A stretch of 64,000 nucleotides of DNA, from the NCBI GenBank assembly GCA_021209875.1, contig JAGYVD010000001.1:1488001-1552000 (forward strand), given 5' to 3'. The notes beneath the pieces were generated by a model, which was not told the origin of the DNA, ran no database searches, and saw only the letters and a program-made list of their open reading frames with translations. Origin of the DNA: Rosellinia necatrix. Taxonomy: Eukaryota; Ascomycota; Sordariomycetes; Xylariales; Xylariaceae. Position 1 is the first letter of the stretch; each line of letters opens with the position of its first letter. Positions 47,452 through 57,086 of this stretch are shown in pieces. The position numbers and the translations under genes were made by a program.

Positions 47452-47975
47452 TCGTATGTTATTGAGGGCGTGGGAGAGAGAGGAGTTGGATGGAATGGAG
47501 GATGGATTCAGTAAAGCGACGCCGAGGAAGAAATAGGACGCCCATCCGGCGCACGAGCACTGGGAGGGTGCCGGTGCGCCAAGGAAAATACGCGCCAATA
47601 TGGCACAGAGCTGGCGCAACGGCCCGGGGTGGTTTCCTTTACCCCGGGTTTGGAGACCGGAGTAGAGCATCGAACGTCGGGGCCCGCCAGCGGTTCTTGG
47701 GACCCGAGAGAGCCGCAGAATCCGAGCGCCATGAGGGAACCGGGGGCCACGGCCTCACGCAGAAATACAAGTCGAGAAAATGGCGCACACATTGCAAACA
47801 CGAGCTTGTTACCTCAAGCAAACGGTCGAGAGCTTTCAATCTTCTTCGTCTTCTTCTGCTTCTTCTTCTTCTTCTTCATTCAATCTATCAAACTTCCTCT
47901 AGCTGACTGACCCCTTTGCATTGCATTACATTACATTACATCACCTGCGTGCGTGGATTGGGCGATTCAGCAACA
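47452..47975. promoter_or_regulatory. Divergent promoter of methyltransferase and monooxygenase genes
   Basis: 524 bp between the two start codons. It contains words also found in the other divergent promoter of the cluster: GGGTTTGG (47646-47653), GAGTAGA to GCCCG (47660-47686), GCGGTTCT (47690-47697) and GGACCCGAG (47700-47708). A CT-rich tract at 47838-47880 precedes the monooxygenase start. Confidence 0.65.
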
Positions 47976-50662
47976 ATGGCGTTCGCGGTCCCTCCTAGCA
48001 CCTGGGAGAATGGTTTCAAGCAACCGGCGAAGGGCCGGCCCTGGGTTTTCGATTACACCCAGGGAGACGAGGTGGACGCCGATCCGGATGCATACGTGAC
48101 GCCGCCCTCGCAGGAAATTGTCACGTCCGACCTGCACAACGATATGGGAATCAACGTCATTCGGACTTGGCCGACGCTCTACGACGGGACGAACAGCCCG
48201 CACGGCGTGCCTGCATGGTGGAAGCCAACGGAGCAGGTCGATGTTCTCATTAGTGGAGGTAAGAAGTCACAAGAGCTCTCGGGTCATTGAAGCAACACGC
48301 TAACGAAACAATTCCCAAGCGGGCCCGAGCGGACTGGCCGTTGCAGCTAGTCTGGCAAGACAGGGAGTCTCGTTTCGCATTATCGGTAAGATTGTCCCGT
48401 TTATGAGGCACGTTGAGTCGAAAGATGTGCTGAGTCGCGCGTTGTAGACAAATCGGGCGCCCCTCTGGCCGCAGGGCGAGCCGATGGTGTGCAGCCACGG
48501 TTTTTGGAAACGATTGCCATGTGGGGTCTTGCCCCGGAGATTCATGAAGAAGGACCCTTGATTGAGAGAACAGCTATATACAAAGACGGCGAGAAGGTGC
48601 TGTTCAATCGCTCCCATCAGTCTGATTCGCGATACCGCGGCCTGCACATCATCACCCAAGGCCAGATCGAGCGTATATACGTCCGCGACTTGGCCCGTCA
48701 TAAGGCCATCGTAGAGCGCAATTCGGTGCTGAGCGGGTATACCATCCGGGATGAACCGAACACCACCCATCCAGTACAAGCTACGATCAAAAATGAGCGT
48801 ACGGGCGAGACGCAGGCGGTGCAGGCTAAATATCTCGTTGGCTCCGATGGTGCGGCGAGTATGATTCGCAAGGGGCTGAACATCCCCTTTGACGGCGTAA
48901 CTACGGGCATCTATTGGGGTATTATGGACTGCCTTTATATTAGTGACTACCCGCACGCTTGGGTATTTGGGTACGTAGCTGGGAATGGGCGCCGAAAGGC
49001 AAAATGTGTGAGATACTAACGAACCTGAATAGAAGCGTCATCAGTTCGGAGCATGGGGGTTGCGTCATCATCCCTAGAGAGGATGGATATATCAGGTGCG
49101 TCTTGACCCGCAAGCTTCCCGGCACCCGCCGCTGATACTTCATAGATTGTATACCCAACTAGACATCTCGATGACGGGAGCCCTCGCAGCATCGAGGCAG
49201 GCGAGGGACCCGACGTTCAATGAAGCTGGCGGGAAGATCGATGTGCACTCCATCACACCGGAGGAGGTTCTCGAGCAGGCGAATAGGATCTTTTCTCCTT
49301 ACAAGCTCAAATTCGGTGCTCCATTGAGCTGGTTCGCGATCTGGAAGAGTACGAAGCACCTGCCGCTATCAAGCGTTAAGAGAGGCAAGCTGACATGAGT
49401 ATATAGTCTCGGAGAGAGTCGCTCGATCTTACTCGTCTCCTGACAACCGAGTTCATCTGGTTGGTGACGCTGCGTAAGTTTGGCTTTTCCGGTTTTTTTG
49501 GTCTTTTCTGTAGCCCATTGCTTCAACCCTCCGTAGACTTTCTAACGCCCCCGCCATCCATGTAGTCACGTACATAGTGTTATGGGCGCCTTCGGTCTAA
49601 ATGCTTCTATCCTGGACGCCGCGAATCTCGCGTGGAAAGTCGGTCTCGCTGCTAAGGGGAGGGCGAAGCCGGATGCTCTCCTACCCACGTATAACGGCGA
49701 GAGGCGCCAGCATGCGGTTCGCGTCATCGAGGTGTCAGGCACCTACCTGCGCTTCGTGTGCGGCTCCGATCTCCACGTCCCGGATCTCCGAAACCTCGCG
49801 GCGCTGAACGCCAACACGCCCAACGGTGCCAACGGCCACGTGACAGACAGCAACGGCTCGAACGGCAACGGCGCAAACGGCCACGGGGAGAACGGCGAAT
49901 TCTATAAGGACAACAAGGTCGCTAAAAGGCTAGGCAGCGACAAGCAGAAGGAGGAGCAGAAGGCGGAGGATCTCGACTTCCTGGCCAACTTCTTCAAGAC
50001 CAACGGCCAATTCCTGCTCGGCGTAGACTGCCCCGTAAGTGAGCCCAAGACGCAAACGCATATGTATCGAACATAGTTGATGAACGAATCGCTAACCCCG
50101 TCGCTAGTACGGCCCGTCGATCATCCGACCCGAGATCACCGACTCGGCGGCGGCGCCGGCGCTCAAGGTGAAGCCGGGGGTCCGGGCGCCGAACCCGCGG
50201 GTGTGCTTCGGGACGGGGGAGACGGGGTACCTGTACGACAAGCTGGCGGGGGCGGCGCGGTTCCACGTGGTGGTGTTCGGGTCGTCGCTGGGCGGGCGGC
50301 TGGTGCGGCGGAAGCTGCGGGCGTTCGCGGACGCGCTGCGGTCGCCGACGGGCTTCTACCGCCGGTTCGGCGGCGCCGACGTGTTCCGGCTCGTGCTCGT
50401 CACCAAGCTCATGCCGTTCGAGCTCGACGCCCTGGCGCCCGGGGGCGAGGCCGCCGCGCTCGTCGCCGCGCTGCGCGCCGAGGGCGCCGAGGTCCTGTTC
50501 GACGACCGCGCCCCCGACGAGGACGCCCACACCACCTGGGGCGCGAACCACGGCACCGGCGGCGTCGCCGTCATCCGGCCCGACCTGTGGGTCGGCATGA
50601 CCGCCTTCCCCGACGAGATGGACGCCGTCGCCGACTACTTTGCCGGCTTCCTGGTCGGCTAG
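47976..50662 (+). CDS. FAD-dependent aromatic monooxygenase (phenol 2-monooxygenase type)
   Basis: Exons 47976-48258, 48320-48385, 48448-48970, 49033-49095, 49146-49348, 49407-49473, 49566-50034, 50108-50662 give 742 residues, all phases consistent. The FAD Rossmann motif GAGPSGLAVAASLARQG (about 95-111) is split by intron 1. ADGVQPRFLE and YLVGSDGAAS (DG motif) follow, then VHLVGDAAHVHSVMGAFGLN, which binds FAD pyrophosphate. The C-terminal part (SIIRPE, KPGVRAPNPRV, FHVVVFG) is the thioredoxin-like dimerisation domain of phenol hydroxylases. An Asn/Gly-rich insertion at 49810-49900 makes it longer than usual. It should hydroxylate an aromatic ring with NADPH and oxygen; in this cluster the substrate is presumably the polyketide-derived phenol. 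Confidence 0.92.
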
Positions 50663-50828
50663 GCGTTGGTCCCCCTTTTTGGGGGGGGTCTAGTGTCGGT
50701 TTAACACGAACTAGGCGTTACAGATGTGATTTCTTGTTTCGAGGCGGAGGTTATTTGTAAGGGGGGAGGGTAGAAAACTTGCTAAAGTGCTCTTAGAAAA
50801 TATCATTTGTTGGTTTTGATTCCAAGCT

Positions 50829-52667
50829 TCACACAACCTTAATTGTGACTTCTTTACATAGACACAGTCTCAATATTAGCTTCCAGAAAGCTTCGTTAAA
50901 ATCTATCAGCAGCTCATAATCGTAGTTCGCCATCTTTAACAGTGTTTGTCGGTCTGGAGACAATATAATTCTATTCCGCCATAGTGCATCAAACTCGTGA
51001 GGTGGGTGTGACGATTCATATTTAATAATTTCTTGCAATAGGTCCTCGGAGACCCTCGCTTCCACTGTTTCCCAGGCATAAGAGCTAATCTCGGAATCCG
51101 GCTGAGGGCTTTGTGTTATGAGGCGTGACCATTCTCCTATATCATGGCCATCGTGCAGCAGTGCCCGCAATTTGCGCTCGACCTCTCTCGGTCTTGTCAC
51201 CATAAGTGATTTTACCATGTCTTGTACCGACAGGAATTTAAAACCCAACAGTCGACCGGCGTATGCATTGACATGCCAATTGGAATCTATAGTATTAGTC
51301 ACTCTGTTGTCGATACTTTCGGCGCTAGGTAATTCCAGCGGGATGAACAGATCCGGGAGGGCAAATTGTTGCGGTTGACGAAACACCCGTGACATATCGC
51401 TGCCGAGGCACAAGTGCTGTGATATGGTATCGCTGCGCGCGGGTTCACAGAGGTCCACGTTCAAAAGACAAATTTTTTTGTCATTCGCAGGGCCAATATA
51501 CCAGGCCCTTATACCTATGGAGTTGTCTATCTCATTGTACAATACAAGTCCGGGGCGGGAGAGTGTATATGATATGTCGCGGTAGCTTAGGACGCCTTTA
51601 AAAGGAGAACTCCAGTCAGGTACCCATGAAGGCAAGTCCTTGACCGAACGAGATTCGATGCCGGCTCGGCGTAGAACTTGGCCCCAGCCATGCCGTGACG
51701 CCAGAGCCAGTGCAACTTTGACGTAGAGATCCTTGACACTGAGATTGTAGTCCGCAGCCAAGCCCTGGCTATGATGGTCAAGAACGAGTCCAAGTATGGC
51801 GTACACTTTATCGCGTGGGTCCCTGGCCTCGCATTTGCGCGAGATATCCAATAAGTCGAGCAATCGGTCTGGCGTGGTGTACAATTCGGGTTGACCAATC
51901 GTAATGATTGGTGTGTCCAAGAGCCTCGGTATCACACCGTAACTGGATGGGAACGCCAACTCAGCCTTACATAGCCTTGACCACTCGATTCGCCTGCCGC
52001 CGCAGAAGAGGGTGGCTTGGCGGGCTAATGCTACTTCCTGAAGCACCCAAGCTCGTGAGAAGTACCGCCTGCTAAGCAGATGACTGAGCGCAGTATAAAC
52101 GCGCAGGTTTTCTTCCGAACTAAACCACCGTGATTCATCGGAAACTAGTGCATAGAGGCAGTGGTCACTATCGTGTGCGTGCTCTCCAAGGTAAATCAAG
52201 ACGCCACTCGCTCCGGCGTAGATCTTTGGCATTAGGTGCACCTGGTGTCCGCGTTCATTCCTATCATCTTGGTTGATACATATGGCATCAATCCAGAGCA
52301 CTCGTGCACGGTCGGGCCTGCGCATGCGCTTCAGAGCATTCTCGCAGTTGCGCGTGACGCTAAATGGTTTCCCAGAGACGAAGATGGTTCGGCACAGGTC
52401 ATCATTGCCGTTCTCATCGGCCCAGGTGTACGACACAGCCTCGTATCCTGGCCTTGATGATATGTCATACACATGTATCTCGCATCGTATGTCTTGGTCG
52501 AAGGGCCCGGGGGATAGACGAAGAAGCCTGAAGCCTGTTTGCCCCGAGATTGGAGGGAACTGATGCGCCGGCGCTGCTTGTGAAAAGGAGCCGCATCGCA
52601 GGCAGCTGGCAACACCTTCATGGGAGATCAAATCGAGACGCCGACAGGAAGCGTCGTGCCAATCCAT
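50829..52667 (-). CDS. HET (heterokaryon incompatibility) domain protein
   Basis: Single exon of 612 residues. The HET domain covers about residues 75-225: GYEAVSYTWADENGN, then VTRNCENALKRMR, RVLWIDAICINQDDRNERGH and AGASGVLIYLGE. The family triggers cell death or self/non-self responses in fungi, and the domain resembles TIR folds. After the domain come helical and mixed segments without a partner domain that I can name (no NACHT or ankyrin repeats visible). It lies between the monooxygenase and NRPS-like genes on the minus strand and is not an obvious biosynthetic enzyme. It could be a resident unrelated gene, or give clone-specific behaviour to the locus. Confidence 0.93.
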   Translation of the reverse strand: MDWHDASCRRLDLISHEGVASCLRCGSFSQAAPAHQFPPISGQTGFRLLRLSPGPFDQDIRCEIHVYDISSRPGYEAVSYTWADENGNDDLCRTIFVSGKPFSVTRNCENALKRMRRPDRARVLWIDAICINQDDRNERGHQVHLMPKIYAGASGVLIYLGEHAHDSDHCLYALVSDESRWFSSEENLRVYTALSHLLSRRYFSRAWVLQEVALARQATLFCGGRRIEWSRLCKAELAFPSSYGVIPRLLDTPIITIGQPELYTTPDRLLDLLDISRKCEARDPRDKVYAILGLVLDHHSQGLAADYNLSVKDLYVKVALALASRHGWGQVLRRAGIESRSVKDLPSWVPDWSSPFKGVLSYRDISYTLSRPGLVLYNEIDNSIGIRAWYIGPANDKKICLLNVDLCEPARSDTISQHLCLGSDMSRVFRQPQQFALPDLFIPLELPSAESIDNRVTNTIDSNWHVNAYAGRLLGFKFLSVQDMVKSLMVTRPREVERKLRALLHDGHDIGEWSRLITQSPQPDSEISSYAWETVEARVSEDLLQEIIKYESSHPPHEFDALWRNRIILSPDRQTLLKMANYDYELLIDFNEAFWKLILRLCLCKEVTIKVV

Positions 52668-52851
52668 GACTTACTCTGTGCGACCGAGTTAGGGTTGCCT
52701 GATAGTCATGTATCCGGCCCTGGGTGTGGTTATGGGACGATGGCTCGTGCTGCTTGCTGCCTGACCCCAGCACAAACCACAAACCTCGATTGGAGAGTAT
52801 GTGGCACATAGCACAGCATATTTGTCCGTGGTCGGACTGAGTTTGCCTTAC

Positions 52852-52875
52852 ATGCATACATATATATGTATGCAT
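52852..52875. repeat. Perfect 24-bp palindrome
   Basis: ATGCATACATAT is followed at once by its reverse complement. It lies between the HET and NRPS-like genes, 185 bases upstream of the HET start. It could be a regulatory site or cruciform, or a chance product of TA/CA repeats. Confidence 0.85.
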
Positions 52876-53052
52876 CTACTATGTAGGATCATGTCACAGC
52901 TGCCACAGCTGTCTAGTTGTCTGGCAGCTTCTTCCTGGCCCTAACGTTCTTGGCATTAAAACATAAGATTCTCAAGTCCCTAGCACTAGTTAGTCGCTAG
53001 GTAGTTATGAACATAAATACCTACATTAGGCCCCCCTACTTAGCAGGAACCG

Positions 53053-56000
53053 TCAGCAGGGACCGTCAATGTTCCCTGTTCCAAAAAACCCCTCATGCCG
53101 CCATCGTTGGAGATATTCTATGATCAACTCTTTCTCAAGTGCGCCCGAACCTTGTAAGCATTTCGACATGGCACGCCCTTTCACCGTATCTAGCGTCACG
53201 GCCCCTCCCGCTAGCTCATAGAAATGGTCCTTAAAGAAGCTCTCCAGCGAACGGATCTCTCCGCTCTTCGTCACCCGCTCCAGCCACTGATCGAAGGGGA
53301 TCACGAACGGCCTCGACAGCCGCAGCTCGTGCGCCATGATGGTGAACACGTCCCTCAGCGGCTGGCGCACGGGGTTCTCTAGATGGAGGAAGCTGTCGAT
53401 TGCGCCCTCGCGCAGTAGGATCTCGTTGAGCGCGTGCGCGGCGCGATCGACTGGCATCCACGACGCCGCCTGTATTGTCTGCGTTAGCCCTGTGTCTCGC
53501 GGCCTCGGTCGGCTTCCAAGCTTTGCTTAGCAGGAGGATACTCACCCCTTCCAGGTCCGGAAACGCGCCTATTTTCTGGCTGGCCTGTACCAATGTGGGC
53601 ATGTGCTCATCGGTCTTCCATGTCCCGGACGTTCCCTCCGGCCCGCTCAGTTGCCCCACGCGGACTACCACCGGCTCGACTCCCGGCACGTGTTTTGCTA
53701 CGTGGTCCAAGTATATCTCGCAGACCCATTTGGCCTCCGCATAGCCCATGGGCACCGCGACGAGCGGATCCTGCACGGCAAATTCCGGGACGGTCGTCCC
53801 AAAATGCTCGCTCTTGTTCTTTTCGGCACTCTCCGCGTAGTATCTCACCACGGCGATTGACGAAGAGAATAATAACCGGATGGGATCCTCTGCATCCCTT
53901 ACTGTAGACGCCTGTTGTGCCAACCCGACTAGGGTTTGAAGGAGCTTGATATGGGGCCTAAAACTCTCCAGCCTGCGATGAAAGTCCATCGGCCATGCCA
54001 GGTGGAGAATACGTGTGACCCGATGGGCTAGGTCGGATAGTCGGGCTTTAGTTGCCTCATTCTCTCCCATTATACACGCCAGGTCAAGGAGCTCTACCTT
54101 CGCCCATTCCTTAGGCTCGAGGCGAATCCCCGCAGCTTCTAAAGCGCCCCGTTGACGGCTCAGGAGAATCGATTGAACTTGTTCCACGCTGGAAGCCGCA
54201 CTGGAACCGTTGGTAACTGGGCCCAGGTTACGAATAAGGCAAATGATCTTCTCGATGGGTCCCATGCGAGCTAACTTGCCAAGAGCGTGGGCTCCTAAGT
54301 TCCCTGTAGAACCGGTCATTAGAACAGTGTGTCTAGTTTGAGTCGGAGCTCCCTGGGAAATAGTTCCCGCGATGAACTCATCTGCGAGATTCCTCATTTC
54401 GGTAGTACGATCTGCTTGTCTGCCGGTTTTGACCTCGCCTCCTAGATTGACCAGGCGTGCACTTTCGGCTGCCAAGCTCTTAATTGAGGGATTTCGGTAG
54501 ATGAGGTCGGCTGAGATCTGCGGCATCCCCTTTTCGTCCGTTATAAGTTTGCGTAGGCCAGAGCTAAGCAGTCGGGCAAACCGCACCGTCTGCAGCGAGT
54601 CCATGCCGCTCTCGAAAAAATCGTCGTCGACGCTCATGCTCTCGCCATTTAACCGGTTGCTTGCAACCGCTGCAATCAGGTACCTTAGCCCTGCTTCCAA
54701 ATTTGTAGGATCGAGCACGAAACTCTCACCGAGGGAGTCCAGCTCCATCGCGGTGTACGCATCATCGATCTCCTGTTTGAAGATGTCGTGAATGCCTTGT
54801 CTCATAATGGACCCCTTATCAGATCGCGGGATGAGCTTTCCTGATGGTTTAATTATAATCGCCTTCCTCGACATTATACGCGCGTGGTGATCTACTGATG
54901 GGTTTATAGCCGATAGCAATTTCCAAACATGGTCTTTCATCGCTTCCTCATCAGCATCCGGACTTGCTGGGTCTATGATCACGGCGAGCTCAAAGAAGCC
55001 GCTCCCGACACACACCGCTGTTCGAATTCTAGCGTCGGCATTCAGTGCATCCTCTAATTGCCGAGGCTGGACCTTCTCTCCGGTTTTCAAAACAATCACA
55101 TCGTCGGTGCGGCCCAGGATCCGGACTTCCATGCGACTAGAAGCCTGGTTACGCTCTAGCTCATCTTGTACTTCGAAGGGCTTTTCCCAGCCTATAGGAT
55201 AGCCAATGAGTCGAAAGTGTTCGGAATCTGGAATTGGGCGAAGCTCAAGCCCAAGATCCGTTCGCAAACGCAAGTACCTCCAATCATAGTCTGACCGAGG
55301 GCAAAATATAGGTGCTACGGCGCCTATCTCTGTCACACCATAGTGATTTAGAAGCTTCACTTGGTTCTCAGCTAGTACAACGCCTTGTTCAGTTTTCAGC
55401 GCACCTCCGCCAACGGCCAAAAACTCAAGTGTGGCAAGAAGTCTGAGGGCTTTGCTTCGTTCGCTCTCGTCGGCTAAGGACAATATATCGTCAACAATAC
55501 TTGGCACCGTCATCAGTGATCTGCAGTTGAAGACTCGGATCAAATCCAACGTAGAGTTTGTAGCAGGGATGATCGATGGCGGCGGGAAGCATACGGTCAT
55601 GCCGATCGACAAGCTGAGGCACGGTGCTAGGAGACCAAACCCATGATACAAAGGCAGCGTGGATAAATTTACCCAGGCTATCTCTTCCTCCGAGGGAAAT
55701 TCGTGGCAAGCGGCATATCCGAGGATATATCTATGAGTGAGAAATATCGGCTTTGGTCTAATTTGTTCAGAATTAGCTGATATTCTCAGCCCTCAGACTG
55801 AGGATCTTACTTACAACCCTGTAGTGCCCGATGAATGGAGGATGAGTGCGTTTCGGCTGCCCTTGTCTTGTATCTGAGATTCATTTCTTGGTGTTTCCTC
55901 CGTCTCATCAATATAGCCGGAGCCGCTCAAGGCTATGAATGTGGAGTACGGTTGAACATTCACAACTCGAGTGAAGTCATGAACATCTTGCGATAAAGAG

Positions 56001-56562
56001 AGCCCCGTTCGTTGAGAGACCAATATGGTTTTTGCGCCTGTCCTTTCCAGCAAGTGTAGCACACTTGGCGAGCTGAGGCGCGCTGAGATCAGCAAAGCCT
56101 AGTTATATCCAGTATTAGCCTCTTCCCTAACTTTTCATATCCGAAGCTTTGGTCCACAGTTACCGGTATGTCAAGATATAGCAACGCCGCGAGATGGACA
56201 AAGAGCCCGACACCACTTTCGACGTATAAAGCGATAGGTTTCTGCTCGCCGAGCTCGCTATTCCCATCCGTTGAAACAACAGCTTTCTGGATCCATCTGG
56301 CGCAACGATGGACCATACGGTTAAGCTGTTCGAATGTAATCTCGGATACCTCATACGGCTCCTGCCCAACACCCCTATGGGCATTATCATTCAACTCTGA
56401 CTGGAGGGCAAAGACATGGTGAGGATTTTCTCGTGCGTTGAACTGTATTAAATCCGGCAGTGAAGATATTTCGCTCTCCAAAATCTCCCCGGCGGCCAAG
56501 ACCCCCGGCGACCGTGGGCTGAATGTAGGCCTCCTGAAACAAGTGCGATAATAACTCCCCAT
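53053..56562 (-). CDS. NRPS-like carboxylic acid reductase (A-T-R)
   Basis: Exons (minus) 56164-56562, 55815-56098, 53546-55757, 53053-53469 give 1,103 residues. Adenylation domain: LILHSSGTTGLPKPI (core A3, split by intron 2), NHYGVTEIGAVAP (A5), RTDDVIVLKTGEKVQP (A8). Thiolation domain: DDFFESGMDSLQTVRF with the phosphopantetheine Ser near 612. Reductase domain: VLMTGSTGNLGAHAL (NADPH, about 705), SSSIAVVRYY and YAEAKWVCE with the catalytic Tyr/Lys (about 900). No condensation domain. Such enzymes load an aryl or alkyl acid as AMP ester, pass it to the carrier and release aldehyde or alcohol. The start is the Met at MGSYYRTC; an upstream GTG is less likely. It shares a 524 bp promoter with the PKS, so the PKS acid is its probable substrate. 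Confidence 0.92.
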
Positions 56563-57086
56563 GTCGGCGGTCCAAGATTGATAGTAGCAAAGCTTAGTCA
56601 CCTCGCTACGTTAGGTAAGTATAGTGTGGAAACCATCACCAAAGATTCCTTTCCACGATCACGCACATTCAATTTTTTTTATCGGAAAGGGCATTAGGCA
56701 TGGCATTGGAACTGACGACTCGACCCCAGGACTAATTCGCGCATCGTATCCACCGTAAAGGTAGGGTTTGGCCCTCCGCCGCGGTTCTGTACAAAACTCG
56801 GCTTCGGACCCGAGTAGACCTTCGATACGCCGGCGCCCGAACGTTCCGGGTATACATCAAAGCCCCATGAAGTAGGGAGCAGATAGAGAGTAGTAGATTT
56901 ATCATATCAGCGCTTTAGCCGCATCGTTACTTCTGTCTGCAATCACGGCCAGATGAGCACAACGCGACAATCGTTCAACCGATCGTGTTAACTGCTGTTC
57001 ATTATTTTATTTGCACAAGTCCCTGACGCACTCACTTTCATCACTGAGGCATACTCGGGAACTTATGCAATACTTCGGACTTAACC
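56563..57086. promoter_or_regulatory. Divergent promoter of NRPS-like and PKS genes
   Basis: 524 bp between start codons. Shared words with the promoter at 47452-47975: GGGTTTGG (56764-56771), GCGGTTCT (56781-56788), GGACCCGAG (56806-56814) and GAGTAGA to GCCCG (56812-56839). CTCGG at 56797 and CCGAG at 56810 form an inverted repeat, i.e. CGG-N8-CCG, the layout bound by Zn2Cys6 regulators. Confidence 0.65.

Noticed and set aside
50077..50760. Arg/Gly-rich plus-strand frame over the end of the monooxygenase
   Set aside because: Alternative-frame shadow of the phenol hydroxylase C-terminal domain.
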